Notes under the pieces: generated by a model | Seen by the model: the letters and a program-made list of their open reading frames with translations, nothing else | The model's database searches: none | What the model was told of the DNA's origin: nothing | Position numbers and translations under genes: made by a program | Assembly (NCBI GenBank): GCA_037833965.1 | Contig: AP031358.1 | Location: forward strand, 16,438,001 to 16,502,000 | DNA: 64,000 bases | Reading direction: 5' to 3' | Source of the DNA: Marchantia polymorpha subsp. ruderalis | Lineage: Eukaryota > Streptophyta > Marchantiopsida > Marchantiales > Marchantiaceae | In this document: in pieces, positions 44,711 through 60,302 of the stretch | How the letters are laid out: every line of letters begins with the position of its first letter | Position numbering within the stretch: position 1 is the first letter of the stretch

Positions 44711-45369
44711 GCAAACGGCGGACACGAGGATATGGGGGCCGAGATGGACCGCCGTCCACCGCATGCACACAAACCCCGCTCGCTCTCGTGTGGAGAAAAT
44801 TCCTTTTCACGTGCTGTGCAAACGAGCACGCATTGTCAGCCCTCGAGGGCACTGATAGAGAACAATAACAGAGTACCCATTATTGAAATCATCTGCAGCG
44901 TTGCTCCAGTTGGTGACGGAGACCTCTTCCGTTGCATGTACTCCGGCATGGCCATTTTTCCGCGCAAGGATGGGTCTATTGCAGACGAGTTTGAAAGCTC
45001 TTACATCAATTCTAGCCAGCAATGTCAGTCGTTCTTACAGTCGGAAATCCAGGGCAGCATTGATCCATCTCGGACAGAGTCCACAGTTTTTTCAGGAGTG
45101 GGAAAACGGTGACGGTGGCACTTGCAAGTCGTGGAAGGACTTAAATTTATGTTCATTCATTGAGAAGGCGCCACCGCGTGGCAGTCAGAAGACAAAACGA
45201 CATCAAACGGTAGATTCTAGCAACATTGGAATCTCAAGGAACGGGAGAGTATCGAACAAATCGTTGATTCCACATGTACAATACTTTAAACATGGCGAGC
45301 TTCGTCATCTGGTGCTCATCAATGACTCAAACCAATCACATCCAAGTACTTCCCGAGGACAAATTACGG

Positions 45370-45530
45370 TCTTAAGCTTGATCCGAGACCGAAATTAAAT
45401 CCACTCTCGGTAGCTTTGATGGAAAGAGTTCGACTGATGCAATGACCAAAGGATTTGTGCCAGAAAGAAATGGTGGCACTGGCGAATACGGAGAGGTGGA
45501 GAATGCCAATGCTCTGAACGAGAATATTCA
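45370..45530 (-). mobile_element. Possible short Copia pre-integrase fragment
   Basis: The minus-strand translation contains SFWHKSFGHCISRTLSIKA, which resembles the LWHxRLGHxxxxxL start of the Copia GAG-pre-integrase domain. Neither the zinc-binding half of that domain nor any integrase or reverse transcriptase was seen nearby, so this is a weak relic call. Confidence 0.3.
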
Positions 45531-46961
45531 GAAAGTCGGAGAAATGATTGTGAACTGTAACGCAGGGTACAACCTCGATCACCTTCAGCTGTGAACAAGC
45601 TATGAAATTGTGAGTTGGTTTCCCCTTCTTCACAGCATAAAACCATCACGAAGAGCTGGGCCTGCTTCTGGTTATTCCAATTTGAATGCAACTGGAGAAC
45701 CTTAGCTTCGGAAGCTATCTCAAAATCAGGACCTTTGAAACTTCCCCAGCTTGCCCGAGTTCGTTGAAGTCAGCCCACTCGGAGGCCTTCAGCGTCTCTA
45801 CTTGATTGCTTTACGATCCTTACTCGGTCTTGTGTTACACAAAACCTTATGTTATTGATCTGAGCGATGTGAGTAAGAAATGTAGAATTTGAAATATAAG
45901 GCGGCTTTTCAGGATGACTGCATCTGAATGGTGTCTCTTTCCCACAATCTGTTCTCGGGACGTGAAGCAGCCTGTCAAGGTCGTAGTAGATTGCTGTTCC
46001 AGAGTATATAAAGCTCAGATCCAGTGTCTCTCTCTTTCTTCATGCAAACTGGTTCAAAAGTTGTGTTGGTAGGATTGCACATGTGTCGATTGAGACACTG
46101 AGGAGAAGGTCTAGTATGTTGGTGAAGAGCTCTAAGTCATTTGCACAGGCTGATCCCTTCCCACGAGATCTTTCTATCGACATGTCAATTGATACGATCG
46201 TGAACGATAGATAGGTCTAAATCCGCTATGATGTGGTCTGCCGCTCTGTCTGTGATAAGAGCCATACTTTACATTTTGGATAACATGCAGGCTTTGCCTC
46301 CTTAAGCATGTGAACCAGGCTCCATTTATTTGGAATCCTCCTCTCGTAGCTAGTCTGTTGGAAGACTCACTGCTGATATTTTCCATGCCCATCCAAAGCC
46401 GGTCCGCTGACTCTCCGGCCGGTTTTGAGCAGATTTCACCTCACCAGTCTAATTACGGCAATCTGATCCTACTCGATGATGAAGCGGTGGATGAGCATCC
46501 ATCATACTTGGATTACCCACTAGCCCATAACTCGTGCCAGAAGATATGTGTATGGATCGTACTGCCGCTGCTGGCCAGGCAGTGCAATGCAATCAAAAGC
46601 CAGCAGACAGCGGGTGGGTCACTTGATGAAGGCGAAAGAGTACCCAGCGATCAATCGAACTCATTCGGTCGTAGCATGAATCGTTGGGTCTAATCTGCTC
46701 ACAACTTGCATAACTCTCAAACCCGTTCTGGTACAAATCGATCCATTGCTACAAATCCCGGAGGTGCCAGTGAACATGCAAAGGTGAAGGCATACGGAAG
46801 GATCAGGATCTAGCTGGAGAGCATGGTGCTCAAATCAGGGGATGCTTTGAAGGTGCTGCTCATCCATCACTCACACACTCAACTCCTCGCAGTAGAACGC
46901 ATCCTGTTACTTTCAGAAAAATGTCGTTAAAGTTGGAGGGTAAAGACAAGGAGGGCCCAGT

Positions 46962-46989
46962 GGCTGGCTGGCTGGCTGGCTGGCTGGCT
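46962..46989. repeat. (GGCT)n microsatellite
   Basis: About seven perfect GGCT units. Confidence 0.95.
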
Positions 46990-47970
46990 CGTTCGGTTCA
47001 AGCTACGTGTAGCCATGGATCCAAGGCTGGCTTGCTGCACAGAGTATGGAAAGACTTTGGTCGCCGCTGCGAGGAATACGAATAGGCAGCAGCAGGGTGA
47101 CAAAACGAGGTCGGAGATGGAACAAGGGGACAAGACGTAGAATGTTAGAACTCAGGGCATGTCCAGCTAAACCTTATCTGCATTGCTGGAGACGAATCCA
47201 CTGCGGACGGTACAACAGTACTCGAGCACAGGAGTGTCGTTAGGCCCTTAGAATTCAGGTACCAATCTTCTGGCTAGAAAGTTGGGGTCCGTTCTGGAAT
47301 CTGGATTTCTTAGAGGGCGTGGAGGGTGGAGGCACTGCACTGGCACAAGTGGGACCTTCGCATGGCTTTCTCAGATATTTACAAAGCCAGAGTCTCGTTG
47401 GGAAAAGTAGTGAAACGCTTTTTTTATCACATGGAATTTGAGGAGCCATGGTGGAGAGATTTACTGCTGCGCCATCTCACCAGCTTCCAGGACAGATGGT
47501 GGTTGGCCGAATGCGATCCGCCCAAACGAGCGTCACGTACCATTCCTGTTGAGCCGGTCGATCGATCAGGTGTACGCACGAGCCTTAATTGCTCTCGCTC
47601 GAACATTCCGTCGTATCGTGGGTTATGGACTGACATGGTTTAATTACTGTCTGTGTGTGGATGCGATCGTGAATGTGGAGGGGCCTTTTACGTCGCAATG
47701 CTTCTGAGCCTCAGCCTCAGCCTGCTCACAGCAGAGCTCCGGACGGTGTCTCGGCAGAAGGCATGGCTTGCACCCTCGTGGAAAAATTCCTAGATCGGAT
47801 CCCAGTTAGTTACAGCAACGTGAGAGTCGATTCATCGGTTTGGGACAACGTGGCTTCGAGCAAAAATCGGCGACTAGGTTGAGATCCATCGCCCTCATGA
47901 AGCGCCGGGGGTCATGGTATACTCACATCGCATAGCATCACATCACATCACGTGAGCTCGTTCGAGCATC

Positions 47971-47996
47971 GATGGATGGATGGATGGATCGATCGA
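47971..47996. repeat. (GATG)n merging into GATC units
   Basis: Tandem gatg units followed by gatcgatcga. Confidence 0.9.
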
Positions 47997-49295
47997 GCTG
48001 TTCACAGCAGTCGATCGAATGTGTGCATCTTTCTGCCTTTCCGACGATCATGCTAAACCGGTGCTTGCTTGCTTGCTGGCTCGCATGGAGTGTCGAGTCC
48101 TCTCCGCCCTTCCCTTTCTCGAGGATTAACATTTCTCTCGCTCCTTGATTGCGGGCCGCCTTGATTGATGGGCTGAGCCACAGTACTACCCATCCCTCGA
48201 ATCATGACCGAAGTTCACCCAGTCAGTCCTTCCGAGAGTTCAGGGACTGTAATTTCCCGGACGAAATCCAAGCGGACCTTCGCTTTCACGTCCGCTGGCG
48301 TCCAGTCCAGTCCAGTCCAGGTCGACATCACCGATGTCGCCTTGAGTGGCGCTATGGCACCACCGCCAAGTCCACGAGTACGATGAATGATTGCAGTGGG
48401 TCCCCCGATCAGGGAGGCTGTCTGACAAGGTGCTGGTCTTGGGATGGTACAGTATGCGTATCGGGAACCAGACTACTGCGGCCATGGGGACCCGCAGGAA
48501 TCTACTTGCTATGCTCACGTACTCGCCATCGCCAGTGACCGAGAGCAAGGATCGACCACTGCGCAAGTCCTGTCGTGCAGACGGTGCTGCAAGTGACCAT
48601 AGGCCTGGGCATAGAATGTTCGGAGGGGAAATTCGACGAGAGGCAGGGCATAGAAGGATCCACTGGGCACGAGAAGATGGATGAGCTGCTCGTGCTCGAG
48701 ACAGAGAGGGAGGAGGAACGAAGCGGAAAGCAGCAGCAACAGAGTGGACACTGAACCTGAATATACTTCAGGACATAGAAGAGCTTTATTTAAGAATCCA
48801 AATTCAGTAATGTATTTTGGTTGTTGTTGTTGTATGGTGCCAGGGGCTTGCGTGCTGGCAATACACGAACGGCTTAGAGCGTCAATCAATTGGATGAATA
48901 AAGCTTTTTCCGGTACAGTACTGGGACTTCCATGAGATTCCCGGTGATCAGATGCATCGAAGTACTCCTCCTTTCGTGTGGTGATCATCATCTCATCATC
49001 AAAGCGACCATTGCAATAGATCTATCCCAAACATTTACACTTACACGAGCGTCTACATGATTCTTCACCGAGGAGGTCGGAAATTCACACTCGCCGATTC
49101 CTACAGAAGTACTTTCAAAAAATAGGTTGTTTACTTGTTACACAGAATTTCTGGCATGCAGAAGCAGTCAGGCAGATCATCATATGTATCACACCCTACT
49201 ACTCTCCAATACTTTCATCCTCTCGCCATGTGTGGAACTGATCGGCGGTGTAGTAGAATTGCACGGATTCAGCCGTCGGGAGCTCTCTGTCTCTG

Positions 49296-51583
<2,288 letters not shown>

Positions 51584-53703
51584 TCTAAGTTGTGGAAATG
51601 TGAATGTCCCCTTCTGATCGAAAGCAGATCGATCAGTCTTCTCTCTCTATCTCTCTCACTCTCTCGAGCCCACGAACTTCAGACTGCGAGGATCTGAAGT
51701 GTGTCTCAGAAGAGAAGGCGAGAGGGAAGCACGCAGGCGAGCACAGACGGAAGAGGAGGAGGGGAAGAGAGGGAGAGGGAAAAAGAGAGAGAGGGGCTCT
51801 CAGAAACGAGTGCTCAGAGCTTTAAACGCGCCAATTGGAGAACAGGGAACTCTCCCTTACAGGGCAGGCAAGGCAAGGTCGGACCGAGTGAGCAAGATAG
51901 AGAATGAAGTTGGGGGAGATGGACGCAAAGGCTCAAGGGCCTCTGCTGCAAGACAGGAGGAAGAGGGAGGGGATGAAGCACAAGGAATATAGTGCGTCAC
52001 TCACTGTCCAGTGATTCAGGGAATATGGAAACTTTTCTCCAGAGCTGGAGATGGACGGGTGCAGTAAGTGTGCAACGACGACAGTCACAGTCCCCATGAC
52101 CGCTGAACCTCTTCTCATTCCATTTCTCCATCCATGCTCATCTTACGCCTCCATCCTGGCTGCCTGCCTGCCAGCAGGTCATGCCTAGCAGCCCAGCCAG
52201 CTAGTCCAGATGGACTGCGACGAGAGCCGAATTGGAAGTCTGAGGACGACAGACAGAGATGGCGACCCAAGTTTGCGAGGTACCGGGCTATTATTGTCAG
52301 TGAGCGCCATAAAGGTAAAACAATCATTAGAAATTGCCCCTTCCCTCGGATGAAACTTCTGTCGTTTCACTGCTGTTCCGTTTCCTTTGGACACTCAGTG
52401 AATCTCTCTTCCCCCGGCCCGCCCCCACCTTCTTTGCTCCACTCAGACAGTCCCCCCCAACCCCAGCCATGTTGCATCAATCATCCGTCATGGGTCCACT
52501 CACCCCAACTTCTCTTCTATTCTCCGCTCGTCCCCTCCCCTCGCTATTTCTCTGCAGTCGTGGGCTACAGTTTTCGCACAACTCACTCACTCAACGAACC
52601 TTAATGTTCTGCTGAGGCAGAGTGAGCCATGAGCATGCGGTAACTAGGTGAGAGAGTGAGTGAGTCAGTTCTCCACTGACTGGGTTGCTGCTGCTGCTGC
52701 TGCAGGAGCAGCTGTGCTGAAAGGTAGGGGCACGAGCTGTCTGCGAGGGGACCGACTGACTCGCGCTGGTCGCCTTTATTCATGGCCTTGTCCCAATCCC
52801 ATCCCATCGCTTTGCCGTCGTGGAACCGCTGAGCCAGTCGCCCTGGCTTTGCTTTGCTGAGGAGGCCTTAGCCCTCCCCTCCGGCCCATGTCCCATTACC
52901 TGCTCAATCTCTCATTAGCATGTTGCCACAGCGACGTCCCGGCAAACCCAGCTGCAAAAGTTCTGATTCAGAGCGTCTTTTGGGTTCTTTGGATGGAGAC
53001 ATTGCCGTACGAGAATAAGTTATTCCCGAGGCGTGAAAGTTGATGCGCATTGCATTGCTTGGACCCCCACATCGATGGAGTACGCGCCTCGTTGCGGGCC
53101 TCGATGGTGCTTCGATTAACCACTTTGCATTCAATACATATTTATATGTCGTGAGGGACAGATGCATACCGTTCTTTTCAGCTGAAGCTCGAGAGAATGA
53201 TGAAGATAATCATTAGCTTTGGAGATTCTATTTTGGCGAGAAAATTCCTCGAGTCAAAAGTCAACTTGCAATGAGGTCATCCAAACCCCATTCATTATCT
53301 ACAATAATGGTCATTCCAGACCGACAGAAAAGGTCGTTTCTTGTGGTCTCAGTGCGGACGGAAGCACTAACCTAGCATCATTCTACCAAATTAATCCTCT
53401 CCGGTCGATAAAAATCAGTCAGAGGGTTACAGTACTGCCCCGATTCGTCGCCAGTATGGTATGTCTTACTGCAGTAGAAGTGTTGTGGTCCCCAGGGAGA
53501 CGACGAGCCCTGCAGTCCGAAGCAACTGAGCACAGAGTCCATCACTTTCCCCCTGTACTCGGCTTTCTTTTTCTGAGTGCTGGAAATTTGGATCCATTTG
53601 ATATTTACGGTAAGAAATGATTAGCGTCCATGGGCCTCCAAGTGCGAGTGACCCACAAAAAAGGGCAAAGTGCAGCAGCAGCAGCAGAGAGCCCTGTAAT
53701 AAG

Positions 53704-53728
53704 GATGAGCTGAGCTGAGCTGAGCTGA
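53704..53728. repeat. (GAGCT)n tandem repeat
   Basis: About five gagct units in tandem. Confidence 0.85.
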
Positions 53729-54438
53729 GAGGATCAGTTTTGCTGGCTGTCTCGTTCGGTTTTACGTCCAGCAGTTATGTCCATGACGAACGAGTGATTA
53801 AAGTAGAGGCATGAATACTTTCCATCGACATCATGTATGATCAGGGGCCAGAGCATAGTGAGTACTGAGGAGCAGCTTCGAGAACTGTTCCAGTAGCATG
53901 GATGAGCTGAGCACATGCAACACTCAATCCTGCGCCTGCCACTGCCGTGTACGAGAGTGCAACATTTGGCACTCCTCTTGTCAGAAGAGACAAGCTTTCA
54001 GCAACCCCTTCCCGACCACAGTCCAGTACATGGCTTTAGATCACCTTTCACAGAAAATTAGTTTATCAGGAATTGCACCGGAATGCGCCAATTGGCAGCT
54101 GCCTCCGGCCATATAAATGGTCAAGACAAGCCTCTCGCATCTTTGTCTCCGCCACGCAGAGCTCGTTAACCCCCAGCCCCGCCCGCATGGCGAGCCCTCT
54201 TTCAGAAAAGACAATTCTGCCTACTTTAAGGTATGGCGAGGACAGGCTCGCCTCAGAAACGGCGTTCAGCTTCTTTTCGCTAAAAGTCGCACATGGGTCT
54301 ACTCTCTGCTATCTATTGCCATAGCCAAACACCATAGCCGAGCCGAGCTCAGCTCCAGCTCCAGCTCGTCCAGCAGACGACTGTAAAGCACCGAGAGCAA
54401 ATGCCGGAGTCAGAGAGCAGCGGTGACCCGAGCAAGCC

Positions 54439-54458
54439 CTCTCTCTCTCTCTCTCTCT
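54439..54458. repeat. (CT)n microsatellite
   Basis: An uninterrupted run of ten CT units. Confidence 0.9.
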
Positions 54459-55490
54459 AAATCTTCAAATCACTCACACGCCCTTTGCGGGATCGGATCG
54501 TTGCGGCTGCGGACATTCACCGCTGTGTTCTATGGCCTAGGAGATGACGCTGTGAGTGACTCGATGGCCGACGAAGAAACTTCTGATTTCCCTTCGCCCG
54601 ATCGTCGGTTGGTTGGATCTTCGTGCTTTCGGCGAGATGGATGATTCATTCTCGAATGCATGAGTGAGGGAGGGAGAGAGAAAGAGAGAGTGATTGAGGG
54701 CGATTACGTGGTTCGACACCGAGCATGCATCATGGTGTAATCAACCGACAGCCCACCTGATTCATCGCCTGTGCCTCGCTGTCTCGCAGACTCGAGCTCC
54801 ACCTGCATCCATGGATGGCATCATTGGCCGGCGTCAATGTGGGTGTGCATGGCTTTCCTTCCTTCCACTGCGTCAGGTAATCGATCGGTTAGCTCGGTCG
54901 AATTCGTGCCAAGCTCGCTCTGTCGTTTATTGGACTTGCGTGGTGCATACGCGGGAGGTTTTCAGGGCGTGCAGATTGGTCGTCGTGATTAATGCTCGAA
55001 TGCAATTACACCTTCCATTCGTGTGTTTGTGATTAGTGCAGGGCATTCTTTGATCTCTCTCCATCCTCACACAGAAGAGTGTACACGAGATGCCAGAACA
55101 TTCTCATTGGACCCAGTTGTGTTTTGTGGATTGTAGCGGAGGCGGGAGAGAAGCGAGAGAGGAGACTACAGTACTACTCACTACTCGAGGCTCGATGGAC
55201 AAATGCACTACAGTGCTGCAAGAGGATGATCTTCGAACTTGTCTGCCTATAACTGGTACCACCCAGCAAGAAGATCCTGGTAGAACTTGAAATAGCAAGA
55301 CACTGGGAGCACTCCCGGTCACACTTCAGGCTGTGACAGATGTATCCTGCAGAGACAAGAGTGAGATTGCAGAAAAGATGGGCCGCATGCTTCCCGAGAA
55401 TGTCCGAACATGTTTTCATGACTAGGTCCGTGTCAGAATCAAACATGAGAAACATATACAGACGATCGCCCGATCCACAAGACCATTGTC

Positions 55491-55549
55491 ACCGGCAACC
55501 ATCGAAGAACTCGGGGGAAGACCCCCCGAGTTCTTCGGTAGTTGCCGTG
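55491..55549. repeat. Near-perfect foldback, 27-bp stem
   Basis: The inner arms 55503-55517 (cgaagaactcggggg) and 55523-55537 are exact reverse complements around a 5-base loop. Pairing continues outward to 55491 and 55549 with two mismatches (cggcaac on both arms). Weaker similarity, attgtca on both sides, continues beyond. It could form a strong RNA hairpin. Confidence 0.9.
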
Positions 55550-57141
55550 GGGTGCTATGACAATTAGAGCAAAGGTGTCCGGGCCGAGAACTTTTCTTTG
55601 GCGGTCCTGAGAGGCTGTTCATTAGAATGAAGAAAACTGCGTCATCGTCCTCTGCGTTCGTCTAGAAGGGTTTTCGAGCTTCAGTGCCGCTTCTCCTAAC
55701 CACGCTGTCGACCTGTATATTTCGTGTACAAGGTTGGCAGATTTTACTACAGCCGAACATAGATTTTAGCCCAGATTCCAAGCTGTGAGCTGTGAGCTTC
55801 CTTCCTTCCTTCCTCTGTACAAGGAGTTCCTTGACCAAACCCATTGTCTTCTGAGAAGTCTGAAGTATTAGGAGATAAGCGGGACAGTGACAAGGTCCTT
55901 TTCAGCGGGATGCACATCCAAGACATCTCACAGAGTGAAACGTAAGCGACTGTAGGCCACAATAGCTCGTGAGGTGCGTTTTATATGAAACGGCTTCAGC
56001 GTCCAAACAATTGCCCAATATGAAGGAACCGGATTATAACGGAGCTAGAACTTAATTCTTGCTGATTTCACTCACCTTCTCTGCCCAATGACGAAGGAGT
56101 TCCGAGGGAATATCATATGGTAACATGCACACATGAGTCGCAACAATCTACAATTGACCACCATACCACTGATGTGTTGCTACAAAGGACCAGTACTAGG
56201 CTGAGCGTTATGTTTGTCCTCATACTGAAGGCTCGAAAAAGCTGGGTTCGCATGAACCACTTATTCGGTTTCTTAAGTATTAGCAGCATTCTTGCACAAA
56301 TATCAACATGAAAACAAAGACACCAATTGCACATGTAAACTTGATACAAGAAGGCATAAAGAGAGCAATAATCGATAGCTTATATGCAAATTTACAGGCT
56401 TTCTCCCAACCCACCGTCCAGTGTCACCGATGGGTAGTAAGAAAGACATTGAGACCTAGTCGTGTAACAAAAGGACATATGGCCCCAAGTTGAATTTAGA
56501 GCAGTTTCGCTGTTGATCTTGAACAAAAATATGCCCATCCTCCTCATATTGCAATAATTCTTACTAACTCTGCAGTTTGCTCACAGAATCCGCTCAGAAC
56601 CGAGTCTGTAGAACCTGATTACAACTACCACGAGAAGAGTACTTTATCCTCTTCAAATTGTGATCCGGCAACAAATTTCTCACGAAGGTAAACAGACCAG
56701 GCTTAAGCTAGCTTTCAACAATTCCAATTACAAAAAGTGTCGTCAATAGCCATAGAGGATGAGCAGAGCGAATAGACTCCCGTGTTACTTCGACTAACTT
56801 TATGGTTGGGACGTGATAAAAGAAAAAGAAAAATTTGACGACACTCCAGGTACCTGACGAGGAGATATTCAAAAAATGTTGCTCTGTAAAGCTTGACCAG
56901 AGAACCCTTTTGTTCAGTCAGAGAAAGACGTAATCCCCTGAGAAGAATGCTAGTCACAGATCTTTCATTGTTCTGAAATCTAACAAGGTCACAACACTGC
57001 AAGGCAGTCGTACATTCATGCTTATCTTCGACGGCTACACCCTCACAAAACTGTAAAGTTGTTCCTCCTGCTACGGAACTGCCACTGGACTTGTTCCGCA
57101 ATATATCTCGCTTCCCTGTTGCGGGAGGCGGAAGAAATATC

Positions 57142-59751
57142 CTACCGGTACGCAGCGTCAACATTTACCAAAATGGGCTCAAGACGAAGTTGTTCAGCAA
57201 AGCCTTCAAAAAGGACCTTCGTTAGCACTTTGAACTCACTCTTGTCGACTTGTCCACTCTTGTCAGAGTCTATCTCCTTAAAAAGCTCATTATAGAGCTC
57301 ATTAACAGCCTCACTCTCTTCAGGGGATGGTAAACCCCATTGTGAACCCTGGTTCTCGAATAGAGGACGAATTTCATTCTTGGTCAACTTGCCGTCTTTG
57401 TTGGCATCCAAATCAGCAAAAATGTTGTCTGCAACCTCTGCCAGAGCCTTTTCATTTTCAAGCATCTGAAACAAAAGATTACAATTCTCATCAAGCTCTA
57501 GAGGACTCCAAGATCCCACTAAAATGTAAAACGGACACGAGACGAAGAACATGTGTCGCTACGTTCAGCTTTCCCGTCTCGCAAAGGTGACGGGTGGCAT
57601 CATTGCCCTTATCCTCAGAAAGCAAAGTTTATCTTCAATTCATCTCGTGACCTACTTTAACGTTAAGACACAAAGATTTCCAACCGATTGATAGATAAAT
57701 GACAACAAAATATAGAAAAAGACGTGCATGTGCTTACGTCGAAGAAAATATTAACATGTTGAGAACATGCATGTAACAATTGAAAATAAACCTCACAAAA
57801 AAACACAAAGAACATATGCGAGGTAACATCTTCCTACACATGAACTGATCTTCACGTACCTTGCGGATCTTCGAACCATTCAGAACTCTCACATCACGAA
57901 CTATGATTATTGGTTGATTTGTCAGAGAATCAGCAAGATCCTGTAGGACTGTCTGTAGCAACTCGGCAAACTGTGCCTGACCTAATTCCTCAGAACCATC
58001 AGCCGAATACTTCTGTAGCAGCTTTGTAATCAACTCGTCTGCCTCCGGTTTAGCTGCACCGCACACATAAGTCAATTGTTTTGCGCCCATAACGTTTTAC
58101 ACTTCGGGATAAAGGCCTGAATTTGGAAAATTACGAGCCTCAAATGAAATGAGCAGCATCCTAAAAATGACAGCCATTTCAACCCAAACAAAAGCAGACT
58201 GGAAAGAGTTAAGTCGACGCACAATCTTTATACGGTAAAAAGAATCAGGCCTTTCTCTTGGTTCTCGTCAACCAGCAGATTTTTTCAAAAACAGACAGAA
58301 GCAGTGCTTCCAAGTAGGCACGAACTTAGAGCAACCAACTCGCACACAATAGGATCCGCGGTGAGATTTATGAAGAAAAACCCGTCAAGATGAATCACCT
58401 GAAGGAGGCGGAACTCCCTGCTCAAGACCCAGTTGCAGTACAGCAGGCCGAAGTTCGCTGCGGTTAAGTTTGCCGCTTTCGTCGACATCCAGGTCTGTGA
58501 ACAAGTTCTCTGCCACCATAGCGAACTCATCCTCGTCATCCAGGAGAGCTCTAATGGTGGATCCATCCAACACTGAAACCACGATCGGTTCATCTGATCG
58601 GGACAAATGCAAGTCGTGGCATTAGAACATATAGACAATCCAAGCTAACGGCTTCAATAATGAACATCAAGGTGCCAAGTTTCATTCCAGAAATAACTCT
58701 TGACCTCCAATTCTACACGCCTACATAGTGGACACATTTCTTCAAGAGCGATCGTCAAATGTGGGTGCAATAGTTACGAATCTGGCATTCCTCTAACAAT
58801 TTCTGCTCGCTGGTTGCCAGGTTATGAGTTATTGACCCGTGGAAAAGTAAGGTTCCCCACGCCTAAGACTTGCGTAAGCATTGTGCTGGCCTTCGATAAC
58901 TGAAACCATAGCATATTGGCTATGATGCTAGTTATATTCATGAGGTGTTCAAATCGCTATGTCGTGAACCTTCAAGTCACATTTCATCCTCGTACAACTT
59001 CGCACTCGAAAGCCTCGGACCCGGACGAGTCTCGTCCGGGTCTACACCCTGCTGATCTATCCCTCACAAAACAACTCTACGACCATCTTATTCTCACCTC
59101 TCAATACTTAAAGAAAAAAGAAAAGAGAGATGTTAATTCGCAAACAGAGGCATCGGCAGATATTATGCAATTCCGGTATCTAGAAATGAATACAGCTTCT
59201 TACTGATGGAAGTTTTAAAAAGTTGGAGAAGCAAATCCGGAACAGACATAAAGGAAGTGTGTTCTTTGAACACGAATACAACAAGGAGAAGGTGTTTCAT
59301 ACACGCGGGCACCTGCCCTCTCTGATCGCTGACCTAATATGTTCTCGAAACTGAAATTGACAAGGGAGGTTGATCTTCAGCTCTGAGCAGTGACCACGGT
59401 ATGTCAACGCGATTGTAAGTGTAGAGATAAAAATTTACCGTGTAGAGCATTGGCGATGGCGCGCAAGCAATCAATAAGAGAAGTTGCGAAAGCCTCTTGA
59501 TTGAGGGTGGTTGCTTCAGGAAGGGGGACCCCTTTGATGGCAGAATCGAAAACTTGAGCTGAGACTTGCGTTCCCAACAACAGGGCGGCAGCTTCAGAGA
59601 CGGCTGCGGATTTCACATCGGCAGGTGTGACGTATCCCTTGTTCGCCGTATCTATCTCCTTGAATTTCTTCTGCGCCTTCTCTGCCATGGTGGGCAACGC
59701 GGCAGTAATCTGAGAGCCATCTAAAACACGAACTGATCCTTCCTCCTCCAT
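57142..59751 (-). CDS. Triple-module EF-hand calcium sensor, SCS-like
   Basis: Four exons on the minus strand, phases consistent: 59751-59439, 58593-58399, 58053-57860, 57465-57142; 341 residues. The ATG at 59751 follows a pyrimidine-rich leader. Three similar modules each open with a VRVLDGSQI-like phrase: SVRVLDGSQI (residue 6), VVSVLDGSTI (about 110) and VRVLNGSKI (about 224). Canonical EF loops are DVDESGKLNRSE in module 2 and DANKDGKLTKNE and DSDKSGQVDKSE in module 3. The loop in module 1 (DTANKGYVTPAD) and the second loop of module 2 are degenerate. So three of six possible sites should bind calcium. This layout resembles the plant EF-hand group that includes the SnRK2-interacting calcium sensor (At4g38810), though that protein as I recall it has fewer modules. 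Likely a soluble calcium sensor; partners unknown. Confidence 0.88.
59018..59042. repeat. 11-bp GC-rich inverted repeat in EF-hand intron 1
   Basis: gacccggacga (59018-59028) and tcgtccgggtc (59032-59042) are exact reverse complements with a 3-base loop. It lies in intron 1 (58594-59438) of the EF-hand gene. Confidence 0.85.
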
Positions 59752-60050
59752 TCTTTCTCGCCACTCACTACCTCCCTCCCTCTCTCTTCACTCTCTTCTC
59801 AAATCTTTCTCTGCACACTCAAAAGTATCTACACCCGCCGATCCACTCCTACCCAACCACCCTTCCCAGCCCTCCTCCTCTCCACTCCCTTCCCGACGAA
59901 AATCGCCCAAAGCTATTCAGCGCTCGGCGACGACTCCTCTCCACGATTCTCCACCTGCGCTCTCGCCAGACTAAATACACTACAACTCGGATCCACTCCT
60001 AGCCGGGCTAGAAATCGCTCCGCGCCTTCACCACCCTCTCCCTCGCGCTT

Positions 60051-60095
60051 CCTGCCTGCCTGCCTGCCTGCCTGCCTGCGCTGCTGCTGCTGCTG
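60051..60095. repeat. (CCTG)n followed by (GCT)n
   Basis: About seven cctg units and then five gct units. Confidence 0.9.
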
Positions 60096-60245
60096 AAGTT
60101 CAGAACAAGGCCAACTCTTCAAGGGCTCGCATTCCCATTCAGTCGGCGGTCACGCGCCTCTTCACTGCTACAAATCCCCAGGGCGGCCGTCGGAACGAAG
60201 CCGTAGGCGCAGGGCGGATCGGAAGAATCGAACTGCCCGGTGCAC

Positions 60246-60302
60246 TGACTGACTGATTGATTGATCGATTGACTGATTGATTGATAGATCGATCGATCGA
60301 TG
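60246..60302. repeat. GATT/GACT/GATC tetranucleotide repeat
   Basis: Interrupted tetranucleotide run (gactgactgattgattgatc and so on), ending in gatcgatcgatcgatgg. Confidence 0.9.

Larger units (their letters stand above)
45640..49295. other. No supported gene
   Basis: Several ORFs of 60-158 codons overlap on both strands (for example plus 46310-46693 and 47326-47643), none with a recognisable domain or splice structure. Tetranucleotide repeats are listed separately. The right end is the 3' flank of the alpha-tubulin gene. Confidence 0.5.
51584..57141. other. No supported gene; repeat-dotted intergenic DNA
   Basis: It includes the alpha-tubulin 5' flank with CT and GA runs, and the 3' flank of the EF-hand gene (from about 57141 leftwards). 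ORFs are short, overlapping and domain-free. Simple repeats include tgctgctgctgctgctgc near 52686, cagcagcagcagcag near 53673, gagctgagctgagctgagct near 53706 and the CT run at 54439. Confidence 0.5.

Noticed and set aside
48515..48991. A 158-codon minus-strand ORF with a leucine run
   Set aside because: No domain or splice support, and other frames overlap it.
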